DNA of 64,000 bases from Linum tenue (taxonomy: Eukaryota; Streptophyta; Magnoliopsida; Malpighiales; Linaceae): positions 39,706,495-39,770,494 of the forward strand of contig CAMGYJ010000002.1 of assembly GCA_946122785.1 (NCBI GenBank). Reading direction: 5' to 3'. Position 1 is the stretch's first letter. Each line of letters begins with the position of its first letter. Both the position numbers and the translations under genes were made by a program. This document shows positions 21,906 through 33,939 of this stretch, piece after piece. A model generated the notes under the pieces. The model was not told the DNA's origin, did not search any database, and saw only the letters and a program-made list of their open reading frames with translations.

Positions 21906-22963
21906 TCCGCCATGGGCGTCCAGCTAAAAGACGGTAAAGAAGAGCTTGTGGGGAAGCAACCCCATCACGGTTTGCATTTCTGTTTCCCTTTTTCCTTTAT
22001 TTTTTGGTGTGTTCGAGCTAGTTGCGCATCTGTGATGAAGTTAGGTCGTCTGATATGCCTCGGTTTGGTGTATTCGTGCAGGGGTGTTCGAAAATTTGAG
22101 AAAAATTGCATTTTGGCCGAAAAAGGGTAAATACCCTACCGTGTCTCAAAATACCCGATCACGGCCGGGACCCATTATGCCCAGGGGCGCAAAAAAGGGA
22201 AATCCCCGACCTTGACCAAAAATCCTAGGCCGGGGATTTTGGCTTCTCGACCGGGTTTTTCCTTAGTCAGAAAATGCCGCGTTGCAGAAATACCCGACCG
22301 CGGCCTCAACATACCCGACCGGGTATTTTCGCTTTAAAAGGGAACCCCCAATCGGCCCTTTCTCTATCCTCTCATTTTTTTTCCAGAACACTCCCTCTCT
22401 TTTTCTCTCCTTCCTCTCTCGCGTGAGCTACCGCCGGCCACCGCCCCCCGCCGTCGCCGTCGAGTCCGCCACGTCGCCGCCCGCCGCCGCTGCCGGCCAC
22501 CGCTTGCTGTTTTCTGGTGACTTTCCAGCGGGTGTTCCGGCAAACTTTTCCGGCCCGTTTTGGAGGTGGTTTCGCGTCCTTCACCCTCTACTCGCATCCT
22601 CTCTACGGTCCCACTTGTGTTTCCAGGTGTGTTGCTTGCTCAATTTGTATTTTTTTTCTGGAAAATCAGACTGTAGATGTTAGGACCGAGAACTGTGAAT
22701 TGCTGGCATGTTTGAATTAGAATAGGTTGAGGGATGTCGTGGTTAGAAATAGCGAATGCATGTTTGATGTCCTTATGCTTGAATGTGTCGTGTTCTACAT
22801 AATTCCTGCTTGAATTGCGGTTATTTTGCTTGCAAATCGACCGTTTGTGCGTGATTGCTTACCATAAGTGTCCTTAAAGTGTGGGGAAACTGTTGAACCC
22901 ATAATTTTGGTCCTAACGAGTATTTTCTTGGCTCGACCTTTGGTTTGTTGATTTTGCAGGATC
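21906..22963 (+). promoter_or_regulatory. Leader of the Athila env-like frame: palindrome cluster, promoter-like region and 5' intron
   Basis: After integrase comes a non-coding stretch with copies of the ACCCGACCGGGTATTTT-type palindromic word (about 22125-22330). The same word occurs in the LTR. It is followed by a CT-rich leader, then a GC-rich stretch, a splice-donor-like CCAG/GTGTGT at 22626/22627 and an acceptor TTTTGCAG ending at 22959. The env-like ATG is at 22964. The layout looks like an internal promoter or spliced leader for the third gene; this is inferred from sequence alone. Confidence 0.45.
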
Positions 22964-24389
22964 ATGTCTCTCGACTATCCCTTCATGCAGGACCTACGCC
23001 TGCACCCGGAGTACGCTGACCAGTACTGCCGGGTCATACGCGCGGTGATCCAGTGCCATCACCAGCTCCACTGCCTGCATGAGATCTCCACCGCCATTAG
23101 CCACCCTGACTAGCGGATTCTGCTGTGCATCGAGGAACCCACTTACACGGAGTTGGTGTGGGAGTTCTACACACACAGTCCGGTATCGCTCCAAAGCGGC
23201 CCAGGACTCCCCCACCAGTGTCACCTTCAGGCTGGGCGGGCACCTACGGGAGATGAGCATCGATGGGCTGGCCTATGCACTAGGCATCCACTACCACTCC
23301 TACTCCCGCCATGAGATCGAGATTCCCCATCCGAAGGACTGCACCAGGACGCGTTCTACCGCCGCATCGCTCGTCGTGCCTACGGGATGGACTACTTCGA
23401 TGTCGGCCAGACATACGTCTCCACCCTCAAGCCACAGTGGCACATCCTCAACCTCCTGATCACCCGCTCGATCGTCCCCAACGTCACTGGTTCCCACAAG
23501 ATCCCGAAGCGGGTGCTCTACGCCATGTATTTGATGGGGGAGTCGGATCACATGCTGCATTTGGGTTCTTTCGTGGCCAACACCTTCTCTTGGTGCCACG
23601 AGAAACCCAACCACCTATTTTGTGGTCCCCTGATCACAAAGTTGGAGCGCCATTTCGAGATCGATTTGGCGGGACTTACTGATGCCACAGCACGGGGCGA
23701 CTCCACCCCTCTCAGCCGGGAGGTGCTTCACAATGCGCTCCTGCTGGCCTCTAATGGAGGGCGTTCCTAGGTGGATGGGTTGTCTCTGCCTCCCGAGGAG
23801 GATGCGGATGATGATGAGGATGAGGAGGACAAGGACTAAACCGGCGAGGATGAGGCCGATGATAATGATGATGATGGTGGGGCCATGGATGAAGATGAGC
23901 CGGAGCCCCCGCTCTCCCCCCAGGGGATCTTCAGCCACGACGGAGATCCGAGCGAGGCGAGTCCTCCTCCGGTCCTTCTGGTCCGTCGATGGCTTTTGTC
24001 CGTTGATGGACTTCTTCACGGAGCAGTTCCATCATATGGGGTTCTAGTTTCAGCAGCTCGGGGTCCAGAACCAGCAGCTCATGGACCATCAGGTCCAGTT
24101 TTACCAGCAGTATTCGGTCCACCAGGCCAAGTACCACTCTCGGATGGCGGTTCTGGACGAGAGCCTCGACCGGATGGAGGCTCAGCAGGGATTCAACAGT
24201 GCTCGCATCGAGCGTGAGTGGGATCGTAACTGTCAGATGACGGAGTATCAGGAGCACCTGCTCCAGTCCTGCCACACACCACAGGAGCACCACTAGACTA
24301 CCCGGTGGGACTACTCACCACCCCTGCCACCACCGACAGATGGGGTTGATGACCTCATGGAGCAGATCGACTTCACCCAGCTCGAGTAG
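22964..24389 (+). pseudogene. Athila env-like / ATHILA ORF-1 type frame, broken
   Basis: The ATG at 22964 opens MSLDYPFMQDLRLHPEYADQ, which runs 49 codons to TAG at 23111. The frame continues with IEEPTYTELVWEFYTHS, shifts, and goes on with VTFRLGGHLREMSIDGLAYALGI. After another shift it reads YGMDYFDVGQTYVSTLKPQW through HKIPKRVLYAMYLM to a stop at 23768. The end is an Asp/Glu-rich tract and a final LMEQIDFTQLE with TAG at 24387-24389. 'EPTY--L--EF' followed by 'TFRL-G--REM----LA-ALGI' is the signature of the third gene of plant Athila-type elements (ATHILA ORF-1/plant transposon protein). Its function is unknown. I see no transmembrane segment, so an envelope role is not supported. Confidence 0.75.
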
Positions 24390-24849
24390 GCTATACTCGC
24401 TGGTCGTTTTGTGTTTCTCTTGTTTTGGTCCGGAGTGCAAACTGGATTTTTTTGGTTTGTTTTATTTTCTTGTGGATGATGTACTATGGGGATAACATTT
24501 GACCTAACGTATCTGTGCTTGAGTGCTTGTGTCTTCTTTAGCCGTGCCTTTGCACCGACTGGTCCCATTCCAGTCCGTTTCACTCCGACTGTTCCACCTT
24601 CCGGTCTCAATACAGTCTGCGCTTACCGATAACAATCTTCCCCTTATCCTTCCATCTTCTCCATTGAGGGCAATGTCGAACTTATGTGTGTGTGGGGGGG
24701 GGGGATGTTTCTATTTGACTGTTTAGATCTGTTTGTGTGCTTGGAGCCTAGTCCGTTGTCCAAATTTCAATTTGAGGGCTCCAAGTACGTGTTCGTTGCA
24801 ATTGCCTGCTCATTATGCTTTTAATTGACAGTCTTTATGGTGATATGCA
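24390..24849 (+). other. Athila 3' untranslated region, first part
   Basis: Non-coding sequence with a G10 run (about 24696-24705). It continues after the small insertion at 26778 up to the polypurine tract. Confidence 0.6.
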
Positions 24850-25291
24850 TGATAAGGACTATTGACTCATTCAACTTTCTGTTACATTCCACCATCTTTA
24901 GTTCCTATTTTACAACCATGTTTCTATTCTTGCTTACTGTAAACTCGGCAGTCTGTTGCCATGGTGTATTATATATTCAGCTTATCAATAAGGTTAAATA
25001 CACTTTTATATCCAAAACTTTCACGGTTGTGCCAATAATATCCAAATTTCCCGAAATACCACTTATATCTAATTCCTTCACATTCTTTAACGGTGTTTTT
25101 GGATATACAAGTGTATTTAACCAAAAATATATTGGGAAATGGATAGATTTGGCAAAGAACAACTTTAAAACATGGATATAAGTGGTATTCCGGGAAATTT
25201 GGATATTATTGGCACAACCGTGAAAGTTTTGGATATACAAGTGTATTAAACCTATCAATAATATAGAACTTGGGGTTTCACAACATTTACA
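24850..25291 (+). repeat. LTR of the small Copia-type element, carrying a MITE
   Basis: Same as 26601-26772 except for the 261-bp MITE plus its 9-bp target duplication. Confidence 0.92.
24992..25252. mobile_element. 261-bp MITE with long terminal inverted repeats (Mutator-type)
   Basis: It begins GGTTAAATACACTTTTATAT and ends with the near-exact inverse. The two arms match for about 80 bp, with scattered differences. It is flanked by the exact 9-bp repeat TATCAATAA (24983-24991, 25253-25261), the target length of Mutator elements. The 'empty' site is visible in the sister LTR at about 26732-26740. Confidence 0.93.
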
Positions 25292-26600
25292 TGGTATCAG
25301 AGCCTCCAGCCTAACGGCAAACTAGTTTTTCTTTTCCCTATCTCCTTCCTCTGCTTCCAATTTCTCTGGTCAATGGAAACTGAGAAAATGAGCTCTACAT
25401 TCTTCATTTTTCCCCCTCGATTCCTTTGAAATCCTAATCTTCTACTGCTCTCTTTTCTCCCGAGCTTCTTGTTTCATCATCTATTGAAAGTGAGCCACAC
25501 TTCTCTCTATCCCGCATCAGTTCCAACAAATGGCAAAGCACCATGGCCTCTCCTCCGTCACTTCTCTCCCTGAACCTCTCTCTACCTCCTCGCTTTGATG
25601 CCTTAATCTCTCACTTCCTCCATACATTGTTTCATCCCTTCTTCCCGGCGGCAGACACCACTGATGCATCAACCTCTCTCCACCTCATACTCTTTTCTTC
25701 CTTATGAACGGTTGGACTCCGCAACCATCATTGACTCTTCTTCTTTCTATAATTTGGCCGGTCAATTCCTTAATTGCCTGCTTTCCTTCTTTCTCCAACC
25801 TTCTTTCCTCAATTTGTTTCTTTCCCAAATTCTTTCACACGATTGATAGTGCCCCACCACTACCACTATCACTACCACTTTCCCTTCTTCTCCCTTCCTT
25901 TCAAATCGCAACAGCAAGTGTCCCTCACCAAACATCATTTAATCCCTTTCCCTATGTGATCTCTGCTTCTCTCCATTCCTTCCTTTCTTCCTGGCTAATC
26001 CCCTACTTCTCTTAATCTCTTCCCTTTCTTCCTTTTCAGGCGATCCCTCGGCCGTGGCCGCGGACATCTTTTCCTCTTTATGCCTTCTAAAAGCATATTT
26101 CTTTCTTCCCTGCTTCATATATTCCCCGTCACCCATTTTATTCTCTCCTAAAACCTCTTTATCTCTCTCTCTATCCCTTATGCGGCAGAGTAATCCCTCA
26201 ACAAGATTTCTGATTTAGCTCAATCTCTCCTCTCTCTATACTGGCTTACCTTGTCAATCACAATTCTTCTTCCCTCCCCCTACCTTCCCCCTTTAATCCC
26301 TTTTCTTTGATGCCCGGAGAGATTCCCGACCCAGAAATTGAAAACAAAGGAGACACGAAACAGAGTGCCTACAGAAGAGAGAACCAGCCATGGACTGGAG
26401 CTTTCTTTGTCCGGCTCACTACCTTGAGCAGTGAGCACAGAAGTTCTACCAGGCCGTACACACAAAGCCCTCATATTTCAAGTGTAAGAAGACTGCCAAC
26501 AAGGGTGGCGGGTGTGTGCCCGACGCGACGATTCCAAGCTACTCCCTTTCAGCAATTCTGTTCCAAGTTTCGCCTCTCCTAGGCTTCACTTGCGGGGGCA

Positions 26601-26772
26601 TGATAAGGACTATTGACTCATTCAACTTTCTGTTACATTCCACCATCTTTAGTTCTTATTTTACAGCCATGTTTCTGTTCTTGCTTATAGTAGACTCGGC
26701 AGTCTGTTGCCATGGTGTATTATATATTCAGCTTATCAATAATATAGAACTTGGGGTTTCACAACATTTACA
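26601..26772 (+). repeat. Intact LTR of the small Copia-type element
   Basis: 172 bp, TGATAAGGAC to ATTTACA, followed by ATGCA at 26773-26777. Confidence 0.92.
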
Positions 26773-26777
26773 ATGCA

Positions 26778-27705
26778 ACCTAGGGAGGTAGTGTGGCATT
26801 ATGGAGGATGTTGAAGTATAAGATTTTTCCTATTTAGCTCTCTGCTGTGCCGGTTGATTTTGTGAACTAGTGGAGTTAAGATCATTGAATTCATGTGGTA
26901 TCGGTGACTCCTTTTGAATTGTGTTGTGGACTTGTGTATCGAACAGGGTGCTCATGTGTGAAATGAAAAGCAGTTGGTCCTCCATGTCAGAATAATTCAA
27001 ATCTTAAACATGGGGTAAGACCAACGTTGTGGCACTATTCATTGAACAAAATCGGGTTTTGGAAGAGATTTTAGTGATCCTTGGTGGGGTACTCCTACAA
27101 GGTGAAGCTAAGCTGTCTCTAGTACATGTAAAATTTTCACCCATTGAACGGTTTGCCTACTCCAGGATGTGTTTTTAAGGGCACGGATAGAGCTTCTGAC
27201 CCCCCTTAATTTCATTGACCTTCCACACGAGTTGAGGAAAAGGAGTTAAAAGAAGTAGTCTGGCGAGCGACAGATGTACAGAAATTGCTCTTGCTCAACT
27301 AATAAGGGTCGACCGTACAAAAGAATGCAGTTGGAACCCGGCGCAAAGTGAAGAAAAAAAAAAGAAATGTAAAATGAAAGTGCAAAAAGGGGTTCCAACG
27401 GTTGAAATGAATAGAGAGGGCACCCCGGTACAATGAGTCCTTGGTTGTTGAATGCTGTGAGTCTCTTTACCCATGACTGGCTGTCTTAATTCCACTGCTT
27501 CTCATGATCTTGCCTTGAGTCTAGGACTCGCATTGAGAGAGATAGGGGACATCTTAGAAGACCAGTTGACCTCATAAGCTGCTACATGATCTAGGAAATC
27601 CTCTACCGACGATCGGGGTTATGTGTCGCTATACAGGTCTGGAGAGCTTCATTTGTTTGAGTTAGGTTTGCTTGGGGCAAGCAAACGGTTAAGTGTGGGG
27701 GAATT
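26778..27705 (+). other. Athila 3' untranslated region, second part, with polypurine tract
   Basis: Non-coding. It ends in AAGTGTGGGGGAATT (27691-27705), the polypurine tract immediately before LTR 2. Confidence 0.75.
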
Positions 27706-29066
27706 TGATAGACCATTGATTTCACATGTTTATACCTCCATTCTTGAACCGTTTGAGAGTCGATTCTCGTTTTTTAAGCCGATTTCACGCTCGGTTGTGT
27801 GTTTATGTCATACTTCAGAACTTGGCGTTTACGTGAAGGCGAGAAAATGAGTTTCGGGTCGAGAAGGAGGACATTGGAGTGAAGGGCGCTGAAAGAGCAA
27901 AATACCCGGCCAGGAGTTAAAATACCCAGCTGGGTAAAATGCAAAGAGAGGTCGGGGATTCGTGTTTTGGACGCCAAAAAGGCAGAAGGGGTCCCGGCCG
28001 GGGAGCTAAAATACCCGATCGGGTATTCTATACCTCGATCGCGTATTAACCCCCTACCTGCTGCGCATCGTTTTGAAATACCGGCCGGGCACCTGAAATA
28101 CCCGACCGAGTATTATGGCCGGGGATCACGACCTGCTGCTTTTTAAGGGAAAGAAGACCAATTTTTGAGGGGTTCCGAGTTTTAGAGATAGAAAGCTGAT
28201 ACCTAGAGAGAGAGTGACGAACCAGATTCTCCAAGCGCCCTAGATCGATCTTCATCACCATTGGAACTCGACTTAAGCTTGGAGAAGTGATGATTGATTG
28301 GCAGAAGCAGAATCCCATCCTTCACAGCATGGTTTCCGCATCTGAGCTAGATTTCCCTTCTCTCTCTATGGAGTAAACTCTCTCACTCACGTGGGTATGA
28401 AGAACCCTAGATTTTTATGTTAGGTCTGATTGTATGAACCCAAGTACGAATTCATTGGTGTTGATTATATTCAATTGAGGTTTGATTTCCGGAATGGCAT
28501 GAATCCTGATCAAATTCCTGATATTTCTGCTTTGACCTGGAAAGAGAATATCTGCCTAGGTTGATAGAGCACCCTTGATTGAAGGTAGTGAATTGACCAC
28601 TTTAGTCGAGGAGTCAATTCACTATTCTGTACCGGATTTACTCCGGTAGAGGAGGTTTGGTTCGTTAGGGCCTCAATCTGTTTACTCTGGTGGAGGTTAG
28701 TCGCCCGTTGGGGACTCAGATTGAGAGGGTCTAGAGACCTTTAGTCGAGACTGCAGACTGTTTAAGAACCTCCCGCGGTATAACTATCATTGAACTTGAA
28801 CTTGGTGAATTACAACCTAGCTTAACTGCAGTCTAGGGGGAACCATATCTGGGTGACCTCTCTCAACATTGAACACAACTTTCACTGTTTTTGCTTGCTA
28901 GTTTAGTTAGACTTTCACTACACTTGAATCGCTAAATACTAAGATTTTCACGGAGTAGTCATCACACCTAGGACTCGGGTTGACATTTAGAACTAAACCC
29001 GCTATACTACACATTAGTAGGTGGTTACACTTGGCCACATTTTAGTGTGAAGTTAGAGGCGTGTCA
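27706..29066 (+). repeat. Athila LTR 2
   Basis: 1361 bp, TGATAGACC to GCGTGTCA. It has the same palindromic ACCCGGCC words as LTR 1 but lacks the internal duplication. It is followed by a mutated primer site (TTGACACCGTTGCCAGAGA, about 29071-29089). Confidence 0.88.
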
Positions 29067-29212
29067 AGTTTTTGACACCGTTGCCAGAGACGGCTAGGTT
29101 GTTGAAGAAATGTTATTTATGTTACTTTAGCATTTCTTTTCCGAATTGACTGTTTGCTTTTTCCCACTTGTGCCTTCACGGGTTTGCTTGCTTGGCTGTG
29201 TGCAGGTAGTGC

Positions 29213-30528
29213 ATGACCCGTAGCCAGTCAGGAGGTTTACTACCATTAGATCCGGAGCTAGAACGCATCTGTCACTAGCTAAGGAGACAACAGCGAACAA
29301 GACATGGCTACGGAGGAAGTGCACGTCGACGACCATCTGAGCAGGGACTCCGAAGAGGAATACGAGATGGGCGACGAGCACAACAGGAGGAACCTTAGCA
29401 TGGGGCAGAATCAACCCCTTGGGATGCCCTTGCAGGTGCCCCCAGTGAACCAGGTCCTGGCGAACAACCCAGTCCCCTAGGCTGAGGGGGCTCAACATCC
29501 ACCACCCCCGCCGGGTCCTACTATGAAGTACTACTACACTCCACGGGTCGTCGACATCTACCATGTCATCATGTATCCACCCATTCCAGCAAACAAATTT
29601 GAGACCAAGCCATGCTGGATTCAACTGATTACATCCTCTATCCAGTTCCATGGCTTGAAGGATGAGGAGGCGAGGGTGCAACCTTCTTGGTTCCTACAAC
29701 TGACAAATGGATTCAAAATGAATGGTGTACCTGATGATGCAATCTGTCTCCACCTTTTCCCCCATTCTCTGGCGGGGCATGTGAAGAGGTGGTTAGAGAC
29801 CCAGCCCCCACTGTCCATCATGTCGTGGGACGACTTGGCCGACAAGTTTGTGCACAGGTACTATCCGGCCTCGAAGACCATGGAGATTCAGCGGGAGATC
29901 ACTCATTTCCGCCAGGAGCCAGATGAGTCACTACGTGATGCCTGGGAGCGGTACTGGGGATTCTTCTGGCAGTGTCCCCATCACGGTATCAGTAATGCAT
30001 TCACATTGGGGAATTTCTACAGCGCTCTGACCCTAGAGCGCCAGAGGGTGATCGAGTCTCTATGCACAGGAGGGGATATTCTCCCCAAAACTCCACCCGA
30101 GCTGAATCAGATGATCAACACTCTGGCTGCCACGGATCACTCTTGGGGGTAGAGCATTAGAAGCATGAGTTTCCGGGACCGAGGTGTGCACGCCATGGAG
30201 GCTAGGTCCAAGATAGAGCGGGAGGTGACCGAGTTGTCCAAACATTGAAGCAGCCCAATAGTCTTATTCCGGGCAGAGGGCTGGCCGGGCCTTCAGTTGC
30301 ACAATGTCAGTGGTGTGAGAGTTCGAACCATCTGGTGGAAGACTGCCAGGCTATGCGGGAATCTTTTACACCCCAGAAGCAGTTGGACTTCATCGCCAAT
30401 GCTCGGCGCCTTGATCCTTACAGTGGAACATATAACGAAGGGTGGCACCAACACCCCAATTTCTCCTGGAATAATAGCAACACCACTAAACCACATGGTT
30501 TCCCAGCACCAGCAGGTGGTTTTCAGCA
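29213..30528 (+). pseudogene. Second, truncated Athila gag
   Basis: It parallels 15866-17099. It starts with the same MTRSQSGGLLPLDPELE and has an open stretch from 29523 to 30152 with FETKPCWIQLITSSIQFHGL and CLHLFPHSLAGHVKRWLETQ. The latter segment is deleted in the first copy. The same CCHC knuckle follows (CQWCESSNHLVEDC, about 30307-30350). It stops dead at about 30528, where minus-strand Copia Pol begins. Stops and a shift near 30150 show that it is inactive. Confidence 0.85.
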
Positions 30529-33500
30529 GTGATTTGTACAAGTATGGGTCTTCCTTCTCTTCATCACTGAACTGTGTCAACCTTGTTTTCATGTATGATG
30601 GGCTTTTGGTTAGTTTTCCGTTTAGGAAACCTGTATCCATGAGTAGGTCTAAGCAATATTTCCTCAGAGTGAATGAAATGCCTGCACTGCTTCTAGCTAC
30701 CTCTAAGCCAATGAAGTATTTCAGGTTTCCAAGGTCTCTTACCTTGAACTACTGTGATAGGAACTCATTGGCCTCTTGTATTAAGCTTAGGTTGTCACCA
30801 AACAGGACTAGATCATCAACATAAACTACAAGGATTTTGATAGAGTGTCATGTTCTCTTGGTGAAGAGAGAGTAATCAGAGTAGGATTTGATGAATCCAA
30901 AACTTACTAGGGCCGCAGATAGCTTGGCGTACCATTTCCTTCCAGCTTGCTTCAGTCCATATATCGGTTTCTTTAATCAGCAGCACTTTCCTGGTATATC
31001 CATACCTGGAGGGAGTTTCATTTATACCTCTTCCTATAGATCCTCATTTAAGTATGCATTGATGATGTCCATTTGGTTGAGGTTCCAGCCTCTAACCGAT
31101 GCCATTGTTAAGAGTGTTTTGATTGTGTTGATCTTAAGACTGGAGAGAAAGTATCTAGGAAGTCGATCCTAGGTATTTGAGTGAAACCCTTGGCGACCAC
31201 TCTAGCTTTGTGCCTTTCTAATGAGCCATCAGATTGTACAACTACATCCCATGTTTCATTGGCTTCTAGTGTAGTTCTTTCAACTTTCATTGCTTGTCTC
31301 CAGTGTTCTTCTTTCATTGCTTCTTCGAAAGATTGAGGTTCTTGTAATTTGGTGACTGCTATGGAGAAATGTTTTTGTGGTTGGCTGAGTTGGGAGTAAT
31401 CCATATAGGCTCATATGGGATACTTGTTGTTGACATTGATATGAACACTTCCCATGAAGTAATCACCATGTCAAGTAGGTGGTTTGGTAGTTCTGTCTGA
31501 CTTTCTTTAGTTTTGACCAGGTTTAGGTGATTATGGATCTTGTTCATCCATGGCCTCGAATGGAAGGAAACCAGTGTGTGTAGGAGGATCAACAGGGGGA
31601 ACAACATTAATGAATTGATCATGATGTCTATGCAACTAATCATATGCAGGATTTGGTGTAGTGGGAGATGCAGGAGATGAGGGAAAAGAAGCAGAAGAAG
31701 GATTTGGTTCCAGAGTGGGAGACAAGTCAGAGGTGGTTGGTGCAAAGGAAAAAAATTGTTTAGTGGAAGAGGAAATCTCCAGAGACAAAAACCTTTTTGG
31801 TGGTTAAGTCAAAGATTCTGTAGCCTTTGATGCTAGGTATGATTCCGAGGAACACAACTTTTCTGGCTCGTGGTTGAAATTTTGCTCTACCACTATTGAG
31901 GGTAGAGGCATAGCATAGAGAGCCGAAAACTTTGATGTGAGAGTAATCTGGTGGGTGGTGGTAGAGTTTTTGGTAAGGTGTTTGATTGGAAAAAATGGGT
32001 GTAGGTAGGCGATTAAGGATGTGTACTGCATAAAGAACACAGTCACTCCCGAATTGTAGTGGAATGTGGGATGGGAATATGAAGGCTCGGGCGATGTTGA
32101 GAATGTTCTGATGTTTTCTCTCCACACGTCCATTTTGTTGTTGCCTTTCGACACACGACATTTGGTGGGTAATGCCATGTTCTCTAAAGAATTATGTCAT
32201 GTGAAACTCATGTCCTTGGTCACTTCGGATGATTTGGACAGGTTTGTTGAATTGAGTTTTCACCATGGTGCAGAACTGTTTTAGAATTGGCCTAACTTCG
32301 GATTTGTGTTTGATTAAGTAAGCCCAAACAGCTCGAGAGTGATCGTTGACGATGGTTAGGAAGTATGAATAACCATCATAAGAAAGGGTATTCAAGGGAC
32401 CCCATATGTCACTATGGATGATTTGAAATGGTTTCATACAAGTAGTAGACCTGGAAGTAAAGGGAAGTTTCTTTTGCCTTGCAAAATGGCAGGTTTCCCA
32501 ATGACTAATGGTGCCTATAGGCACTTGAGGGTTACATTGGAGGAAAAGTTTTTCTCTGGAATTGGAAAGGTGTCCTAATCGTGCATGCCACAGTTTAGCT
32601 TTTGGGGTTGAGGAGTGTGTAACAGCAGCAGTGATGGATGGTGATATAGCTGGATCAGGTTTCGGAGTGACTGCTTTAAGTTGGTAGAGTCCCCTAACTT
32701 CTCTTGAAAAACCAATCCTCCTCTGTGAGGGAAGGTCCTGGATGTCACAAAAGAAGGATCGAAAGGTTAGGGAGACAGGTATGGTTTTGGTGAGAGTGCT
32801 GATTGAAAGTAGATTGAAAGTGAAAGTGGGAATGTGAAGGACATTGTGTAGAGTGAGGTTCTCATTGATCACAACTGTACCAATGTGATCACCTCGGACG
32901 GAGGAGCCAGTGGGAAGAGTGACAAAAGTGTTGAGGACATGGTGGTATGAGGTAAAGAATGAAAGGTTGCAGCATATATGATCAGATGCACCAGTGTCAA
33001 TGATCCACACATTATGAAGTGCTTGTTGTTGTAGAGAAGTAAAGGATGAGATAGTGTATTTACCTGCATTGTTTGGCAGAGCATGGAGGTATCTAGACAC
33101 TAAATGAGCCTGAGCAGAAGTGTTTGGAGACTGGGTGGTGTTGCTGTTAGCAGTCTGTTGGAGGAGCATCATAAGTATGGTGCAGTCATCATTGGAGAGG
33201 CGGAGAGTGGTGGTGGAGTTGTTGGATGCCCTAGAATCATAGGTGTGGTTATTTGAGGTGAGGTCTGGACCTTGGTCTTATGCGCCCCCGAGAGTGGTAG
33301 CTGCTGCAAAGTTTTGACCTGCCTGCTCTCCTCTTTTCCATTTAAGTCGCCAGCAGTCAGCAATCACATGGTTGGTCTTCTTGCAATAGTTGCAAAATAG
33401 GGTTTGAGAGTTGTTACCAGCGCCCTCAGTCGAGGTCTTCGGAGTAAGTAGTTGCTTTGGTATGGAGGAGGTTGGTTGGGTCTGGAGTACTCACCTCGTG

Positions 33501-33939
33501 GATCCTTACTCTTGGGCTGCTGAGACGACGCTAAAGCCACTGAATCAACGCCTGAACTATCTTTCAGAGATTGTTTTCCCATTTGTCTTTCAAGCTTCAG
33601 GACATATTTATAGGCAGACTTCAGGAGGGGAGTAGGGTCCATGAGTAGGAGTTGGTTGTTGGTCATCTCAAAATTGTCATTGAGACCAGTAATGAAGTCA
33701 ATGGTGTGGTCTTGTTCCTAGTTCACAGCAACATAAGTGACAAAGGAGGCGGTACGTGGAGTAGTAGCACATTCACAAGTAGGGATTGATTTGAAAGAAA
33801 GGTACTCCTTCCAAAGGACACCTAATCTGTTGTAGTAGTCAGTAACAGAGCTGGTGCCCTGTTTGCAGGTTGAGATTTGAGCTCGAACATGAGCTAAGCA
33901 GATTGAATCCACTTCGACATACCGCTCCTAGAGGTCTTT
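30529..33939 (-). pseudogene. Copia Gag-Pol, 3' part: gag C-terminus, protease, integrase, reverse transcriptase
   Basis: Read on the minus strand. Gag continues with ERYVEVDSICLAHVRAQIST (about 33923 down). A zinc knuckle CNYCKKTNHVIADC lies near 33392-33351. Protease: WIIDTGASDHIC (about 33015). GAG-pre-integrase: LWHARLGHLSNSREKLF (about 32600). Integrase: IHSDIWGPL (about 32420), IIRSDQGHEFH (about 32225) and QQNGRVERKHQ (about 32140), which retain the catalytic acidic residues. Reverse transcriptase: KARVVAKGFTQIP (about 31205), and an intact YVDDLVLFGD at about 30826-30797. Stops (for example at 32190, 31757 and near 30755) and shifts separate these blocks. The frame is cut at about 30529 just before the RNase H region. 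Confidence 0.88.

Larger units (their letters stand above)
24850..26772 (+). mobile_element. Small nonautonomous Copia-type LTR element (TRIM/deletion derivative)
   Basis: LTRs start TGATAAGGAC and end ATTTACA (24850-25291 and 26601-26772). The 5-bp duplication ATGCA lies at 24845-24849 and 26773-26777. The primer site TGGTATCAGAGCC (25292-25304) touches the left LTR and a GCGGGGGCA polypurine tract touches the right LTR. The intact right LTR is only 172 bp and the interior only 1.3 kb, with no Pol. The interior is CT-rich with one Gag-like hint (about 26490-26510: SYFKCKKTANKGGG). The size is close to TRIM elements. Confidence 0.9.
14108..30528 (+). mobile_element. Athila-lineage Ty3/Gypsy element, concatenated LTR-interior-LTR-partial interior
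   Basis: A plus-strand Athila element begins TGATAGACC at 14108 inside the Copia. Its order is LTR (14108-15719), primer site TGGCGCCGTTGCCGGGG (15726-15742, the tRNA-Asp site used by Athila), gag, protease, reverse transcriptase/RNase H, integrase, a long leader with an env-like frame, polypurine tract and second LTR (27706-29066). The sequence then continues into a second primer site and second gag, ending abruptly at about 30528 against Copia Pol. There is no third LTR. The arrangement is that of a recombinant tandem, or of two elements sharing an LTR, later truncated. All frames are broken by stops and shifts, so the element is old. Confidence 0.9.

Noticed and set aside
22964..24389. Calling the Athila third gene a true envelope gene.
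   Set aside because: No signal peptide or transmembrane segment is visible. The resemblance is to the plant ATHILA ORF-1 type, whose role is unknown.
24825..25181. 118-codon plus-strand frame.
   Set aside because: It runs across an LTR boundary and a MITE, so it is composite non-coding DNA.
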